Below are positions 51,660-62,761 of a DNA stretch of 64,000 bases, piece after piece (the first letter of the stretch is position 1; each line of letters begins with the position of its first letter). Both the position numbers and the translations under genes were made by a program. The stretch is taken from positions 1,426,001 through 1,490,000 of the forward strand of contig NZ_JAATJK010000001.1 of the NCBI RefSeq assembly GCF_011927785.1, in the 5' to 3' direction. This DNA comes from Micromonospora profundi (GTDB taxonomy: Bacteria > Actinomycetota > Actinomycetes > Mycobacteriales > Micromonosporaceae). The notes below the pieces were generated by a model. It was not told the origin of the DNA. It searched no databases and saw only the letters and a list, made by a program, of their open reading frames with translations.

Positions 51660-54600
51660 GCGAGCAGATCCGGGTCAACCGGCTCGCGCTCTACCGGGCC
51701 GAGCAGACCGCTTTCTGGGCCGGCGGCCTGCAGCACAGCCGGGCCGTCCTGGTCGAGGGTGCGATCGATCCGGCCACGGTGGCCGCGGCGTGTGCCGGCC
51801 TGCGCCGTCGCCACGCCGCGCTGCGGCAGCGTTTCGACGACACCGGCGGAGAGCCGCGGCTTGTCCCGGACGACGGCGGGCCACCGGAGGTCGTCGCCGG
51901 TGCCACGCGATCGCTGGTCACCGCGCTCGCCGAGGCCGCGGCCGACGCGAGTTCTGCTTTCGAGCTGCGCGAGCGACCCGGGTTCCGGGTCGGTGTGTAC
52001 CCGGTGGAGGGGGACCGGACGCTGGTGGTCCTGACCCTGCACGCCGCGGTGGGTGGCCGATCCGCGGCCGCACGGCTGCTCTGGGAGCTGGGCGGGCAGC
52101 CGGCGCCGCCCCTCGCCGTGTCGCACGACGGCACGACCGCCAGCGAGGCGCGTCAGCCGATCGCCTGGCCCACCAGCCGCGGACGCGGACGCAGCCGTGG
52201 TCGATCGATCACGACGGCGTGGTCGTTGGGGGACGGCGACACCGTGCTCCTGCAACGGTTCGCCGCCGACGTGGGCGTTCCGGTCGCCTCCGTCCTGCGG
52301 TGTGCCCTGCGCGTGCTGCTCTTCCGCGAGACCGGCGAGCGCGACATCCTGATCGGCTCGCCCCGGCCCGGCCACATCGGCGAGGCCGCCGTCACACCCG
52401 AGGACATCCAGATCCTCCCGCACGCCCTCGGCCCGCGGATTCCGGGTGCCGAGGCGGTCCGGGCCGAACACGCGGCGACGGCCCACCCGATCCACCACCC
52501 CGACGCACTGGACCTGTTGCTGTCCCGAGCATCGCGGCCGGAACGGCACGCCGGGGCCGAACTTCAGGTCGGCTTCCGCGACACGGGCACCGGGCCGGCG
52601 ACCTGGGCCGGCCGGGTGGCATGCGACGTCGATCTGCCGGCCGCGCACTCGCCGTACGAGCTCGAGCTCGAGGTCGCCCTGCGGGGCGACCTGATCGCCG
52701 GGGCGTGGCGCGGTGCGGCCGGGCTGTTCGACGAGCAGACCCTGGAGCGGATGGGACGCAGCTACACCACCCTGATCCGGGAGCTTGTCAGGAACCCGGC
52801 CGGGCCGATCGGCGACCTTGACGTGATCCACCCGGACGACCAGGCGCGACTGGCGGCGTGGGAGGCGCCGACCCCGTCCGTCAGCGGTGGCCGCACGGTG
52901 GTCGACCTGGTCGGCGAGTGGATCGGCCGGACGCCCGGCGAGCCGGCGGTGATCCTGGCCGACGCCGTCCACACCTACCGGGAGCTGGACGACGCGGCGA
53001 GCCGGATCGCCGCCGCGTTGCGAGCGCTGGCGCTCCCGCCCGCGTCGCCGGTCGGTATCCTCGTGGCTCGCCGGGTCGAGCTGCCGGCGATCCTGCTCGG
53101 CGTCGCCCGAGCCGGCCGGGCCGCCGTGCCGATGGATCCGAGCCACCCGGTCGAGCGTCTGGCCCACATCGTCGGCGACAGCGGATGCGGGGCGGTGATC
53201 GGCGACGGTGCGCTGCCCGACGATCAGGTGAGCGCGCTCGGTGCTCCCGTGATCCCGTTGTCCGGCCTGCTGGCGGCCGACCCCGAGCCGGACGCAGGAC
53301 GGCCGCGCCCGGACTCGCTCGCGTACGTGCTCTACACCTCGGGGTCGACCGGCCGTCCCAAGGGCGTCGGAGTGACCCACCGCGGCCTGGCCAACTGCCT
53401 GGTGGCCACCCGGGAACTGCTCGACTTCCGGCCCGGACGGTCGTTGCTGGCGGTGACCACGATCTCCTTCGACATCGCGATGCTGGAGTTGTATCTCGCG
53501 CTGACCAGCGGCGGGCGGACGATCCTGGCCACCACCGCCCAAGCCCGGAGCGGCCCGCAGTTGCAGGCCGTGCTGGCCCGTCATCGGCCCGACATCATGC
53601 AGGCCACGCCGATGACGTGGCACATCCTGTTCGCCACGGGCTGGCCGGGGGATCCAGGTCTGACCGTGTCGTGCGGCGGCGACGTCGTCTCACCCGAACT
53701 GGCCAGCCGCCTGACCGCCTGCACCAGGGAGTTCTGGCACACGTACGGGCCCACCGAGGCCTCCATGTACGCCGTGTGCGAGCGGCTGCCACGGGAACCG
53801 CAGACGTCGATCGTGCCGGTCGGCCGCCCGCTGCCCGGCGTGTGGCTGCGGATCTGCGACGCCGCGGGGCGGCAGGTGCCGCCGGGCGTCATCGGTGAGC
53901 TGCACATCGGCGGCGTCGGCGTCGCGCGGGGCTATGTCGGCGCGCCCGGGCCGACCGCCGAGCGCTTCGTGCCCGACCCCACCTGCGCGGGCGGCCGGCT
54001 CTACCGCACCGGCGACCTGGCCCGGTGGCGCGCCGACGGCCGGCTGGAACTGCGGGGGCGCAACGATCGCCAGGTCAAGATCCGCGGACATCGGATCGAG
54101 CCGGACGAGATCGAGAGCGTCCTCGGCCGTCACCCCGAGATCGCGTACGCCGCGATCGTGGTGACCGGCCACGACAGCGGCAGCAAACGCATCGTGGCGT
54201 TCCTCCAGCCCCGGCAACCGGAGCCCGGCCCGGACCTGGTGACCCGGGTCTCCGCGCACGCCCGGCAGGCGCTACCGGCATACATGATGCCGTCCTCGTA
54301 CGCGCTGATGGGCGCGATGCCGCTGACCAGCACCGGCAAGGTCGACCGGGCGGCCCTGGCCCGGATTCGGCCCCCGCGGCCGAACGGCGCCGCGGCGGAC
54401 CGCGAGGCCCCGCCGCTCATGCGGGAACCGCTCGCCGCCGACGTCCGGCCGCTGCGCTGGACCGGCCGCGAGGACCGGCCCGTGCTGGCGTTGCTGCGTG
54501 GCGACGAGGCCTGGCCGACCGAGGCCGTGGCCGAGTTCGAGCGCTGGTTCCGGGTGGCGATTCTCGACGGCTCCGGTGGTAACGCGCGGGACGTGGCCGC

Positions 54601-54898
54601 TCGGCTGGCCACCCTCGAAGCGCCGGGCGCCGCCGTGGTGCTGGCCTGGGGCGATCTGGTGGCGGTGGCGGTCGAGGCGGCCCACGAACTGCGTGAGCGC
54701 ATCGGCGTCGCGCCGAGGGTGCTGGCGGTGGAGCCGACGGGACCGCCCCGACCGGATCGCCGTCCAAAGGGGATCATCAGCCGCGACCGCGAGCTGCTTC
54801 GCGAGTGGCGGGACGCTGATCTCGTCCTGCTGGCCCTGGACCCCGGCGCGGCGATGGACTGGTCGCTCCTGGCGTCCGCGGTCGCCGGGACGGGCTGA
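51656..54898 (+). CDS. NRPS: degenerate C - A - TE-like tail, no carrier
   Basis: A 1080-aa protein. C-like domain about 1-410: the HHxxxDG core reads LHAAVGG (128-134), keeping the second His but not the first or the Asp. A domain about 420-920: A3 [12 protein letters not shown]4 ISFDIAMLELY, A5 HTYGPTEAS, A7 YRTGD, A10 STGKVDR. Pocket residues read by eye: D-I-L-Q-S-G-T-M-Y-K, partly like Gly-type codes; not a secure prediction. About 960-1080: AVVLAWGDLVAVAVEAAHEL recalls a type I thioesterase GxSxG helix, but the Ser is absent. No carrier motif. It would load a carrier in trans (for example 13968). Start overlaps the aminotransferase stop (ATGA). Confidence 0.82.
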   Translation: MSEQIRVNRLALYRAEQTAFWAGGLQHSRAVLVEGAIDPATVAAACAGLRRRHAALRQRFDDTGGEPRLVPDDGGPPEVVAGATRSLVTALAEAAADASSAFELRERPGFRVGVYPVEGDRTLVVLTLHAAVGGRSAAARLLWELGGQPAPPLAVSHDGTTASEARQPIAWPTSRGRGRSRGRSITTAWSLGDGDTVLLQRFAADVGVPVASVLRCALRVLLFRETGERDILIGSPRPGHIGEAAVTPEDIQILPHALGPRIPGAEAVRAEHAATAHPIHHPDALDLLLSRASRPERHAGAELQVGFRDTGTGPATWAGRVACDVDLPAAHSPYELELEVALRGDLIAGAWRGAAGLFDEQTLERMGRSYTTLIRELVRNPAGPIGDLDVIHPDDQARLAAWEAPTPSVSGGRTVVDLVGEWIGRTPGEPAVILADAVHTYRELDDAASRIAAALRALALPPASPVGILVARRVELPAILLGVARAGRAAVPMDPSHPVERLAHIVGDSGCGAVIGDGALPDDQVSALGAPVIPLSGLLAADPEPDAGRPRPDSLAYVLYTSGSTGRPKGVGVTHRGLANCLVATRELLDFRPGRSLLAVTTISFDIAMLELYLALTSGGRTILATTAQARSGPQLQAVLARHRPDIMQATPMTWHILFATGWPGDPGLTVSCGGDVVSPELASRLTACTREFWHTYGPTEASMYAVCERLPREPQTSIVPVGRPLPGVWLRICDAAGRQVPPGVIGELHIGGVGVARGYVGAPGPTAERFVPDPTCAGGRLYRTGDLARWRADGRLELRGRNDRQVKIRGHRIEPDEIESVLGRHPEIAYAAIVVTGHDSGSKRIVAFLQPRQPEPGPDLVTRVSAHARQALPAYMMPSSYALMGAMPLTSTGKVDRAALARIRPPRPNGAAADREAPPLMREPLAADVRPLRWTGREDRPVLALLRGDEAWPTEAVAEFERWFRVAILDGSGGNARDVAARLATLEAPGAAVVLAWGDLVAVAVEAAHELRERIGVAPRVLAVEPTGPPRPDRRPKGIISRDRELLREWRDADLVLLALDPGAAMDWSLLASAVAGTG

Positions 54899-55005
54899 CG
54901 CGCGGCCGGGGTAGGCAAGGTCGAAGTGGGCAGGCTTGGCCCGGCCGGGTGACGGTGAGACTCGCTCCGTGACCTGGTCACCACCTACGCAGGGATGGAT
55001 CATCA

Positions 55006-56241
55006 ATGACCGCGAACACAGACACCGTCGAACGGCACGCCTCCGCCTCCTCCGAAGCCGGCATCACCGGGGACCAGATGATCGCGCGTGCCGAGGCGAT
55101 GGTCGACGAGCTCATCGAGCGGCAGGCCGAGACGGAGGCCCGCGGCTTCTACGCGGAGGACACCCACGAGCGCTTCGCCCGCAACGGCTTCTACCGCATT
55201 CTGGTGCCGCGCCGGTACGGCGGTTACGAGCTCGGGATCGATACCTTCTTCCGGGTCTGCGTCACCCTGGCACGCGGCTGCGGCTCGACCGGCTGGATGT
55301 TCGGCCTCGGGACCTCGCACGGGCAGGTCGCCGCCTCCATCTTCGGCGAACGGGCACAGGAGGAGATGTTCGCCGGCGGCGACTTCATCTGCCCCGGCAC
55401 CGCCATCCCCAGGGGTACGGCGGTGCCCGCGGCCGGCGGCGGCTGGACGGTCAACGGCACCTGGTCCTACTGCTCCGGATCGCCGTACGGGACGCACTTC
55501 ATGGGGCACTCGATGCTGCCCGCGGAGGACGGGAAGCCCCCCACCCAGCTGCTGTTCGTCGCCCCGCGCAGCCAGTGGAAGCGGCTGGACGACTGGGGAC
55601 AGCAGCTGGGCATGCGGGGCAGCGGCTCGCACGGCATCACGATGGAGAACGTCCACATCCCGCCGCACATGGGACTGCCCGGCGTGCAGCTGGTCCAGTA
55701 CGACGCGACGGCGGGCACCCCGGGGCGGACCCTGCACGGCAATCCGGAGTACGGCGGCGGCCCGCTCGCGTTCATCAACTTCCTCAACTGCTCCATCATG
55801 GTGGGCATGGCGAGGGGAGCGCTCGACGCGTACGAGCATCTGCTGCGCGAGCGCACGACGCTGGTCCCGCCGGTGGTGCCCCGCTATCTGGACCCGGACT
55901 ATCAGGTCTGGTACGGCGAAGCCGTGGGAATGATCGGCACCGCCGAGGCCGCGCTGATGAACGCCGTCCAGCAGTGGCATGACGCGGCCGTCCGAGGGCC
56001 GTCCGCGGTGACCCCGGAACTGGACCTGCGCCTCTCGGCCATCAGCCGGCACGTCGCCACGACGGCCTGGACGGCGGTGGAGGGGATCATCCTGCCCACC
56101 GCCGGGTCGAGTGCGATCCGCCACGGCGAGCGCCTGGAGCGCGTGTGGCGGGACCTGTCCACGTTGCGTACCCACGCCGGCCTGTCGATCCTGCTGCCGA
56201 CGATCGCCATGCGCGAGCTCGCCAAGAGCGTCGTCCGCTGA
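55006..56241 (+). CDS. Second acyl-CoA dehydrogenase-fold flavin monooxygenase
   Basis: A 411-aa relative of HsaA/HpaB-type hydroxylases: [65 protein letters not shown] and a C-terminal four-helix domain. It shares the fold with 15693-16874 but differs in the loop sequences, so a distinct substrate is likely. Would use FADH2 from the reductase at 34137. Between two NRPS genes and next to MbtH; hydroxylation of a carrier-bound or free aromatic amino acid is a reasonable guess. Confidence 0.82.
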   Translation: MTANTDTVERHASASSEAGITGDQMIARAEAMVDELIERQAETEARGFYAEDTHERFARNGFYRILVPRRYGGYELGIDTFFRVCVTLARGCGSTGWMFGLGTSHGQVAASIFGERAQEEMFAGGDFICPGTAIPRGTAVPAAGGGWTVNGTWSYCSGSPYGTHFMGHSMLPAEDGKPPTQLLFVAPRSQWKRLDDWGQQLGMRGSGSHGITMENVHIPPHMGLPGVQLVQYDATAGTPGRTLHGNPEYGGGPLAFINFLNCSIMVGMARGALDAYEHLLRERTTLVPPVVPRYLDPDYQVWYGEAVGMIGTAEAALMNAVQQWHDAAVRGPSAVTPELDLRLSAISRHVATTAWTAVEGIILPTAGSSAIRHGERLERVWRDLSTLRTHAGLSILLPTIAMRELAKSVVR

Positions 56242-56276
56242 TCCCCCTTTCGCACCGACGAGCGGAAAGAGATGCC

Positions 56277-56486
56277 ATGACGAACCCGTTCGAGGACACC
56301 GACGCGCAGTACCTCGTGCTCGTGAACGACGAGGGTCAGTACAGCCTGTGGCCGGCGACCATCGCCGTGCCCCAGGGCTGGGCCACGGCGTACGGGGAAA
56401 GCTCCCGTGCCGGCTGCCTGCAGTACGTGGAGGAGCACTGGACCGACATGCGGCCCCAGAGCCTGATCGACGCCGAACGCGGCTGA
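56277..56486 (+). CDS. MbtH-like protein
   Basis: A 69-aa MbtH-family protein with the family signature: [24 protein letters not shown], then VPQGW and the terminal WTDMRPQSL. MbtH proteins bind adenylation domains and are needed for their solubility or activity. It lies 11 bp before the two-module NRPS, whose A domains are the likely partners. Ribosome site GGAAAGAG. Confidence 0.95.
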   Translation: MTNPFEDTDAQYLVLVNDEGQYSLWPATIAVPQGWATAYGESSRAGCLQYVEEHWTDMRPQSLIDAERG

Positions 56487-56497
56487 GCGAGGGAATC

Positions 56498-59400
56498 GTG
56501 ACGACGCACAGCAGTGAACAGTTGACCCTCGGCGACCTCTTCGCGGCGCAGGCGGCCCGCACCCCGGACGCGATAGCGGTGGTGTGCGGGGACGTCTCGT
56601 TGTCGTACGCGGACCTGGACGCGCGGGCCAACCGCCTGGCCCGCTACCTGGTGGGTCAGGGCGCCGGCCCGCAGGGTCTGATCGCGGTGGCCCTGGAACG
56701 CTCGGCCGACCTCATCGTCGCCGTGCTCGCGGTGCTCAAGTCGGGCGCCGCCTACCTGCCGATCGACCTCGCCTACCCGGCCGACCGGATCGCCTTCATG
56801 CTCGCCGACGCCACCCCGGTGGCCGTCCTGACCGCCGGCGACGGGGCCACGATCGGGCTCGGCGCGGACGCCGGACGGGTGATCGCGCTGGACGACCCGG
56901 CCGTCGAGGCGGCGGTGGCGGCGATGCCGGGCACCGGCCTGTCCGACGCGGAGCGCACCGCGCCGCTGCGGCCCGCGCATCCCGCGTATGTGATCTACAC
57001 GTCCGGCTCGACCGGGCGGCCTAAGGGTGTCGTCGTGGAGCAGCGCTCGGCGGCCTGGCTGGCCTCGTGGGCGGCCGCCGAGTTCGGCCCGCACCAGTTC
57101 CGGCACGTGCTGGCGTCGACGTCGCTCAGCTTCGACGTGTCGGTGTTCGAGGTGTTCGGGCCGCTGGCCTGCGGCGGTTGCATCGAGCTGGTGCGCGACG
57201 TGCTGGTGCTGGCCCGCGGTGACTGGTCCGGAAGCCTGATCAGCACGGCGCCGTCGGCGATGGCGGCGGTGCTGGCCGAGGCCGACGGAACGGTGGCCGC
57301 GTCCACGGTGGTGCTGGCGGGTGAGGCGCTGACCGGGCCGGTGCTGCGCGCCGTGCACGCCGCCGTGCCCGGTGCACGGGTGGTCAACGCGTACGGGCCG
57401 ACCGAGGCCACGGTGTACGCCACGGCGGGCGACGCGACCGGCGACGACCCGCTCACCATCGGCCAGCCGCTCCCCGGTGCCCGGGTGTTCGTGCTGGACG
57501 CGCAGTTGCGTCCGGTGCCCGCCGGGGTCGCGGGCGAGCTCTACCTCGCGGGCGCGGGACTGGCCCGCGGCTATCTGAACCGGTCCGGGCTGACCGCCGA
57601 GCGTTTCGTGGCTTGCCCGTTCGACGCGGGCGCGCGCATGTACCGCACCGGCGACGTGGTCCGGTGGACCGAGGACGGCCGCCTGGAGTTCCTGGGCCGG
57701 GCGGACGACCAGGTGAAGATCCGGGGACTGCGGATCGAGCCCGGCGAGATCGAGTCGGTGCTGACCGCGCAGCCGGGGGTGGACCGCGCGGTGGTCGTGA
57801 TGCGCGAGGACCGCCCGGGCGACCCGCGGCTGATCGCCTACGTGGTGGCCGGGCCCGGCGCCTCGGTCGACCCGGCCGAGGTACGCCGGCAGGCCGCTCG
57901 CACGCTGCCGGACCACATGGTGCCGGCGGCGGTGACCGTGCTGGACGCGCTGCCGCTGTCGCCCAACGGCAAACTGGACCGGCGGGCGCTCCCGGCCCCG
58001 ACCTTCGGCGCCGCGGCCGGCGACCCCGAGCCCGCAACCCCGCACGAGGCCGTGCTGGCCGACCTGTTCGCCCAGGTGCTGGGGGTCGACCGGGTCGGCG
58101 TCGACACCAGCTTCTTCGACCTCGGCGGGCACTCGCTGCTGGCCACGCGGCTGATCAGCCGGGTCCGGGCGGCGCTCGGCGTGGAGCTCGGCCTGCGGGC
58201 GGTGTTCGAGAACCCGACCGTGCGGTCGCTGGCCCGGTCGCTGGCCGGGGCCGGCAGCGCGCGGCCGCCGCTGGTCCGCGTGACCGACCGGCCCGAGCGG
58301 CTGCCGCTGTCGTTCGCCCAGCAGCGGTTGTGGTTCATGAACGAGTACGACGGCCCGAGCGCGATCTTCAACGTCCCGTACGCCTGGCGGCTGTTCGGTG
58401 AGCTCGACGCGGTAGCCCTGACGGCGGCGCTGCGTGACGTGGTGGTCAGGCACGAGGCGCTGCGCACCGTGTTCGTGGTCGCCGACGGGCAGCCGTACCA
58501 GCAGGTGGTGGACGGGTCGGCGGCGGCGCCGACGATGACGATGGTGGTAGCCGATCCGGCCGGTCTGCCGGTGCTGCTCGCCCAGGCCGCACGGCACGTG
58601 TTCGACCTGGCGGACGAGCTGCCGGTGCGGGCCGGGCTGTTCCGGCTCGGTCCCGCGGAACACGTGCTGACGCTCGTGATGCACCACACCTCGACCGACG
58701 GCTGGTCGGTCGAGGTGCTGATCCGGGACCTGAGCACGGCCTACCGGGCGCGGCTCGCGGGCCGGGCGCCGGACTGGGCCGAGCTGCCGGTGCAGTACGC
58801 CGACTACACCCTGTGGCAGCGCGGCCTGCTGGCGGACGACCGCCTGCTGACCAGGCAGCTCGAGTTCTGGCGCTCGTCGCTGGCGGGCCTGCCCGACCAG
58901 CTCGAGCTGCCGGCCGACCGGCCGCGGCCACCGCAGCCGACCCACCGCGGTGGTCTCGTGCGGTTCGACGTGGACGCGGCGACGCACGCCCGGCTCGAGG
59001 AGCTGGCCCGTGAGCACCGCGTGACGCTGTTCATGGTGGTGCAGGCCGGGCTCGCCGTGCTGCTGTCGCGGTCCGGGGCGGGCGTCGACATCCCGATCGG
59101 CACGATGGTGGCCGGCCGCACCGACGAGGTGATGCACGACCTGGTCGGGTTCTTCGGCAACACGCTCGTGCTGCGCACCGACCTGTCCGGGGATCCGGGC
59201 TTCGGTGAGCTGCTGGACCGGGTGCGTGAGCTCGACCTGTCCGCGTTCGCCCACCAGGACGTACCGTTCGAGCGCCTGGTCGAGGAGCTCAACCCGGCCC
59301 GGTCGGCGTCGCGGCACCCGCTCTTCCAGGTGATGCTCACGTCCGACGACGACACGAGCGCCGCCTGGCAGGTGCCGGGGCTGCGGGCGCGCACCGAACC

Positions 59401-61426
59401 GCTGGCCGGCGCGACCGCCAAGTTCGACCTCAGCCTGTTCTTCCGCCCCGAGTACGGCGACGACGGCTCGCCCGCCGGGATCCGCTGCTCGATCGAGCAT
59501 GCCCTCGACCTGTTCGACCCGTCGACCGCGCGCACGCTCGGTGGGCGGCTCACGCGCCTGTTGGACCGGGCCGCCGCCGACCCGGCGCGTCCGGTCAGCC
59601 GCCTCGACCTGCTCACGCCCGCGGAACGGGACCTCATCCTGAACCGCTGGAACGACACCGCCCATCCCGCGCCAGCCCGTACGATTCCCGAGGCGTTCGC
59701 GGCGCAGGTGGCCCGGACCCCGGACGCGGTCGCCGTCGAGGACAACCGGACCAGCCTGACCTACCGGGAGCTGGACGAGCGGTCCGACCGGCTCGCGGCG
59801 GTGCTGACGGCCACCGGCGTCGGCGCGGAGTCGAGGGTCCTCGTCGTCATGAGACGGTCGGCGCAGCTGTGGGTCGCGCTGCTCGGGGTGTTGAAGGCGG
59901 GCGGGGTCTACGTGCCCGTCAACGTGAGCTGGCCGACGTCCCGGATCGCGTTCGTGGCGGAGGACACGAACGTCGTGGCCACTGTGTGCGACCACGATCT
60001 GCAAGAGCTCGCCGCCGAGGTCAGCCCGGACACGCCGGCGGTGCTGGCCACGGCCGGGGACGCCCTCGAATCAACCCCACAGGCGTTTCCCCGTACGCCC
60101 ATCCACCCGGAACGACTGGCCTACGTGATCTTCACGTCCGGGTCGACCGGGGTGCCCAAGGGCGTGGCCGTGGCCCACCGCGACGTGGTCGACATGATCC
60201 TCGACCCGGCCTGGCCCGAGGACGCCCACCAGCGGATGCTCGTGTACTCGCCGCACTCCTACGACATCTCGACCTACGAGCTGTGGATTGCGCTGCTGCG
60301 TGGCGGCACGTGCGTGGCCGCGCCGGCCGAGGAGACGAGCATCGCCGGCCTGGCCGAGACGATCGCCCGCACCCGGCCGAGTGCCGCCTGGCTCACGTCG
60401 GCGCTGTTCGACGCCGTGTCGGTCGAGGCGCCGGCGGCGCTGAGCGGGCTACGTTTCGCGGTGGTGGGCGGGGACGCGGTGTCCGGTGTGGCCCTTCGGC
60501 GGGTCGTCGAACGCTGCCCCGGCCTGCTGATGGTCAACGGGTACGGGCCGAGCGAGGCCACGACGTACTCGACGCTGCACATGATGCCCGAGTTCACCGA
60601 GGAACAGGCGGCGCGTCCGGTGCCGATCGGCGGCCCGATGGCCAACATGCAGGTGTACGTGCTCGACACCGCCCTGCAGCCGGTCCCGGTCGGGGCCACG
60701 GGCGAGCTCTACATCGCCGGCTCGGGACTGGCCCGGGGCTACCTGAACCGGCGCGGCCTGACGGCCGAGCGGTTCGTGGCGTGCCCGTTCCAGACCGGGG
60801 AACGCATGTACCGCACGGGCGACCTGGTGCAGTGGACCGCGGACGGCGTTCTCGTCTTCGTGGGCCGCACCGACCACCAGGTGAAGATCCGGGGCTTCCG
60901 GGTCGAGCTCGGCGAGATCGAGGCGCTGCTGATCGCGCAGCCCGGCGTCGGCCAGGTCGCGGTGCTGGCCCGGGAGGACCGGCCCGGCGACCGCCGCCTG
61001 GTCGCCTACGTGGTGCCGGAGCCGGGCGGCCGGGTCGACCCGGTGGCGATGCGACAGGCGGCCACCGACGCCCTGCCGGACTTCATGGTGCCGGCGGCCG
61101 TGATGGTGGTCGACGCGCTGCCGTTGACGGTCAACGGCAAGCTCGACCGCAGGGCGCTGCCGGCTCCGGACTACGGCGCCGCGACCGGCGGCCAGGATCC
61201 GGTCACGCCTCGCGAGGTTGTGCTCTGTGAGCTGTTCGCGTCGGCGCTCGGCGTCGAGCGGGTCGGGGTCGATGACAACTTCTTCGACCTCGGTGGGCAC
61301 TCGTTGCTCGCCGCGATCCTGCTGGCCCGGCTGGAGGATCAACACGACATCAAGGTGACCCTCAGAACGTTCCTCACCAACCCCAGCGTCAACGGGGTCC
61401 TCCGCCAGGCGGTCCTGGCCGGATAG
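56498..61426 (+). CDS. Dimodular NRPS (A-T-C-A-T)
   Basis: A 1642-aa NRPS. A1 about 1-500 ([11 protein letters not shown]; pocket by eye D-V-F-S-V-A-A-V-Y-K), T1 with Ser546 (DLGGHSLL), C about 590-1020 with intact HHTSTDG (His about 729-730), A2 about 1060-1560 ([11 protein letters not shown]; pocket by eye D-I-Y-W-V-G-G-T-Y-K, overall aliphatic-like), T2 with Ser1602. It starts with A, so it is an initiation protein; it has no TE, so the dipeptidyl product must be taken by a stand-alone C enzyme (6519 or 14269) or another factor. Substrates cannot be fixed by eye; Dpg is one candidate given dpgA-C. GTG 56498 follows GAGGGA. Confidence 0.93.
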   Translation: MTTHSSEQLTLGDLFAAQAARTPDAIAVVCGDVSLSYADLDARANRLARYLVGQGAGPQGLIAVALERSADLIVAVLAVLKSGAAYLPIDLAYPADRIAFMLADATPVAVLTAGDGATIGLGADAGRVIALDDPAVEAAVAAMPGTGLSDAERTAPLRPAHPAYVIYTSGSTGRPKGVVVEQRSAAWLASWAAAEFGPHQFRHVLASTSLSFDVSVFEVFGPLACGGCIELVRDVLVLARGDWSGSLISTAPSAMAAVLAEADGTVAASTVVLAGEALTGPVLRAVHAAVPGARVVNAYGPTEATVYATAGDATGDDPLTIGQPLPGARVFVLDAQLRPVPAGVAGELYLAGAGLARGYLNRSGLTAERFVACPFDAGARMYRTGDVVRWTEDGRLEFLGRADDQVKIRGLRIEPGEIESVLTAQPGVDRAVVVMREDRPGDPRLIAYVVAGPGASVDPAEVRRQAARTLPDHMVPAAVTVLDALPLSPNGKLDRRALPAPTFGAAAGDPEPATPHEAVLADLFAQVLGVDRVGVDTSFFDLGGHSLLATRLISRVRAALGVELGLRAVFENPTVRSLARSLAGAGSARPPLVRVTDRPERLPLSFAQQRLWFMNEYDGPSAIFNVPYAWRLFGELDAVALTAALRDVVVRHEALRTVFVVADGQPYQQVVDGSAAAPTMTMVVADPAGLPVLLAQAARHVFDLADELPVRAGLFRLGPAEHVLTLVMHHTSTDGWSVEVLIRDLSTAYRARLAGRAPDWAELPVQYADYTLWQRGLLADDRLLTRQLEFWRSSLAGLPDQLELPADRPRPPQPTHRGGLVRFDVDAATHARLEELAREHRVTLFMVVQAGLAVLLSRSGAGVDIPIGTMVAGRTDEVMHDLVGFFGNTLVLRTDLSGDPGFGELLDRVRELDLSAFAHQDVPFERLVEELNPARSASRHPLFQVMLTSDDDTSAAWQVPGLRARTEPLAGATAKFDLSLFFRPEYGDDGSPAGIRCSIEHALDLFDPSTARTLGGRLTRLLDRAAADPARPVSRLDLLTPAERDLILNRWNDTAHPAPARTIPEAFAAQVARTPDAVAVEDNRTSLTYRELDERSDRLAAVLTATGVGAESRVLVVMRRSAQLWVALLGVLKAGGVYVPVNVSWPTSRIAFVAEDTNVVATVCDHDLQELAAEVSPDTPAVLATAGDALESTPQAFPRTPIHPERLAYVIFTSGSTGVPKGVAVAHRDVVDMILDPAWPEDAHQRMLVYSPHSYDISTYELWIALLRGGTCVAAPAEETSIAGLAETIARTRPSAAWLTSALFDAVSVEAPAALSGLRFAVVGGDAVSGVALRRVVERCPGLLMVNGYGPSEATTYSTLHMMPEFTEEQAARPVPIGGPMANMQVYVLDTALQPVPVGATGELYIAGSGLARGYLNRRGLTAERFVACPFQTGERMYRTGDLVQWTADGVLVFVGRTDHQVKIRGFRVELGEIEALLIAQPGVGQVAVLAREDRPGDRRLVAYVVPEPGGRVDPVAMRQAATDALPDFMVPAAVMVVDALPLTVNGKLDRRALPAPDYGAATGGQDPVTPREVVLCELFASALGVERVGVDDNFFDLGGHSLLAAILLARLEDQHDIKVTLRTFLTNPSVNGVLRQAVLAG

Positions 61427-61441
61427 GTCTCCCGGAGCTGG

Positions 61442-61475
61442 CGAGGGGCACGTCCCGTACGGGACGTGCCCCTCG
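61442..61475. terminator. 34-bp perfect palindrome, bidirectional terminator
   Basis: CGAGGGGCACGTCCCGT and its exact inverse, without a loop spacer (centre GT|AC), 16 bases after the NRPS stop and between convergent genes. With the next hairpin it forms a double terminator. Confidence 0.75.
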
Positions 61476-61494
61476 TCGCTGTCACGGCACGCGA

Positions 61495-61540
61495 AGAGCC
61501 GGGGTTGGGCCGCCCGTACGGGCCACCCAGCCCCGGCTCT
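61495..61540. terminator. Second hairpin before the aminotransferase end
   Basis: AGAGCCGGGGTTGGG / CCCAGCCCCGGCTCT, 15-bp arms with one mismatch, around a self-complementary GCCCGTACGGGC centre. It lies just past the stop of the minus-strand aminotransferase. Confidence 0.7.
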
Positions 61541-61546
61541 GTGGCG

Positions 61547-62749
61547 TCAGGCCGTGCCGAGGTACGCGCCGAGGCGGCGGACGCCCTCGGCCACGGTCTC
61601 GTCGTCCTTCGCGAACGCGATCCGGATCTGCGGCGCGCCGGCCCGGCCGGCGGAGCCGTAGAAGCAGTGGCCGGGTACGACGCCGACGCCGCCCTCGTGC
61701 AGCAGGCGGCTCGCGATGTCGTCCTCGCTCTCGCCGGGACGCGCGAACGACGAGGCGTCGCACATGACGTAGTAGGCGCCGGCCGGCTGCTCGAACGCGA
61801 CGCCGCACTTCTCGAGCCCGGTCACCAGGATATCCCGGCGCCGCGCGTAGACGGAACGCAGTTCCTCGAAGTAGCCCGCCGGCAGCGAGAGCGCCGCCGC
61901 CCCGGCCGCCTGGAACGGTGTCGGGGCGGCGATCGTCAGGAAGTCGTGCACCCGGGCGACGCGCTCCATGAGGTGCACCGGCCCGGTCACCCAGCCGACC
62001 CGCCAGCCGGTGACGGAGAACATCTTCGACAGCGCGTTGACCGTGATGGACTGCTGTTCCATGCCCGGCACGTCGGCGATCCGGACCGGCCGCTCGGCCG
62101 TGAAGTAGAGCTCGTCGTAGATGGCGTCGTGGATCGCGACGATGCCGAGGCGCAGGCACACGTCGGCCAGGCCGTGCATCTCCGCGGCCGAGAACACCCG
62201 GCCGGTGGGGTTGTGCGGCGAGTTCAGGACGACCGCGCGGGTGTCGCGGTCGGCGACGGCGGCCACGGCGGCCGGATCGAGCTGCCAGTCGGGGCCGCTC
62301 AGCCGCACGTAGCGGGGCTCCACGCCGATCAGCCGGAGGTTGATCGCGTACGACTCGTACGCGGGCTCGATGACGACGACGTTGGACCCGGGCTCGGCCA
62401 CGGCCATCAGCGCGGCCAGCATGCCCTCGGTCGCCCCGCATGTCACACAGATCTGCGTCTCCGGGTCGTACGGCTCCGGCAGGCCCCAGCGGTGCTGCTC
62501 GAACGCGCTGATCGCCTGCAGGAACGGCTGGCTGCCGCGCGGCGAGGTGTACTGGTTGTCGTGCGATCGGATGGCGGCGACGGCGGCCTCCTCCAAGGCC
62601 AAAGGCAGCGGATAGCTCGGGATCCCCTGGGACAGGTTGACGGCGTTCGCGGCCAGGCAGGCGCGCGTCATCCCGCGGATCACCGACTCGCCGGCCGGAA
62701 TGTTCGCGGGCGCCCTGACCACGTGTCGCAGGTCCGGCGTGACCGACAT
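61547..62749 (-). CDS. Class I aminotransferase
   Basis: A 400-aa fold type I PLP enzyme of the aspartate/aromatic aminotransferase group: NLSQGIPSYPLP, NQYTSPRGSQPFLQAI, CVTCGATEGMLAAL, VVLNSPHNPTGRVF, the PLP lysine in NALSKMFSVTGWRVGWV, and PQIRIAFAKDDE with the carboxylate Arg. ATG 62749 lies 13 bp after the radical SAM stop, so they are probably one operon. Amino donor and product unknown; it could make a non-proteinogenic amino acid or use one as donor. Confidence 0.88.
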   Translation of the reverse strand: MSVTPDLRHVVRAPANIPAGESVIRGMTRACLAANAVNLSQGIPSYPLPLALEEAAVAAIRSHDNQYTSPRGSQPFLQAISAFEQHRWGLPEPYDPETQICVTCGATEGMLAALMAVAEPGSNVVVIEPAYESYAINLRLIGVEPRYVRLSGPDWQLDPAAVAAVADRDTRAVVLNSPHNPTGRVFSAAEMHGLADVCLRLGIVAIHDAIYDELYFTAERPVRIADVPGMEQQSITVNALSKMFSVTGWRVGWVTGPVHLMERVARVHDFLTIAAPTPFQAAGAAALSLPAGYFEELRSVYARRRDILVTGLEKCGVAFEQPAGAYYVMCDASSFARPGESEDDIASRLLHEGGVGVVPGHCFYGSAGRAGAPQIRIAFAKDDETVAEGVRRLGAYLGTA

Positions 62750-62761
62750 GATCGGTACCTC

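Noticed and set aside
56336..60004. 1222-codon minus-strand frame
   Set aside because: Shadow of the dimodular NRPS caused by high GC; the plus-strand NRPS motifs are unambiguous.
18361..61426. Glycopeptide antibiotic cluster
   Set aside because: dpg genes, MbtH and NRPS are present, but there is no heptapeptide NRPS, X-domain, Oxy P450 set or halogenase, while a full enediyne cassette is.
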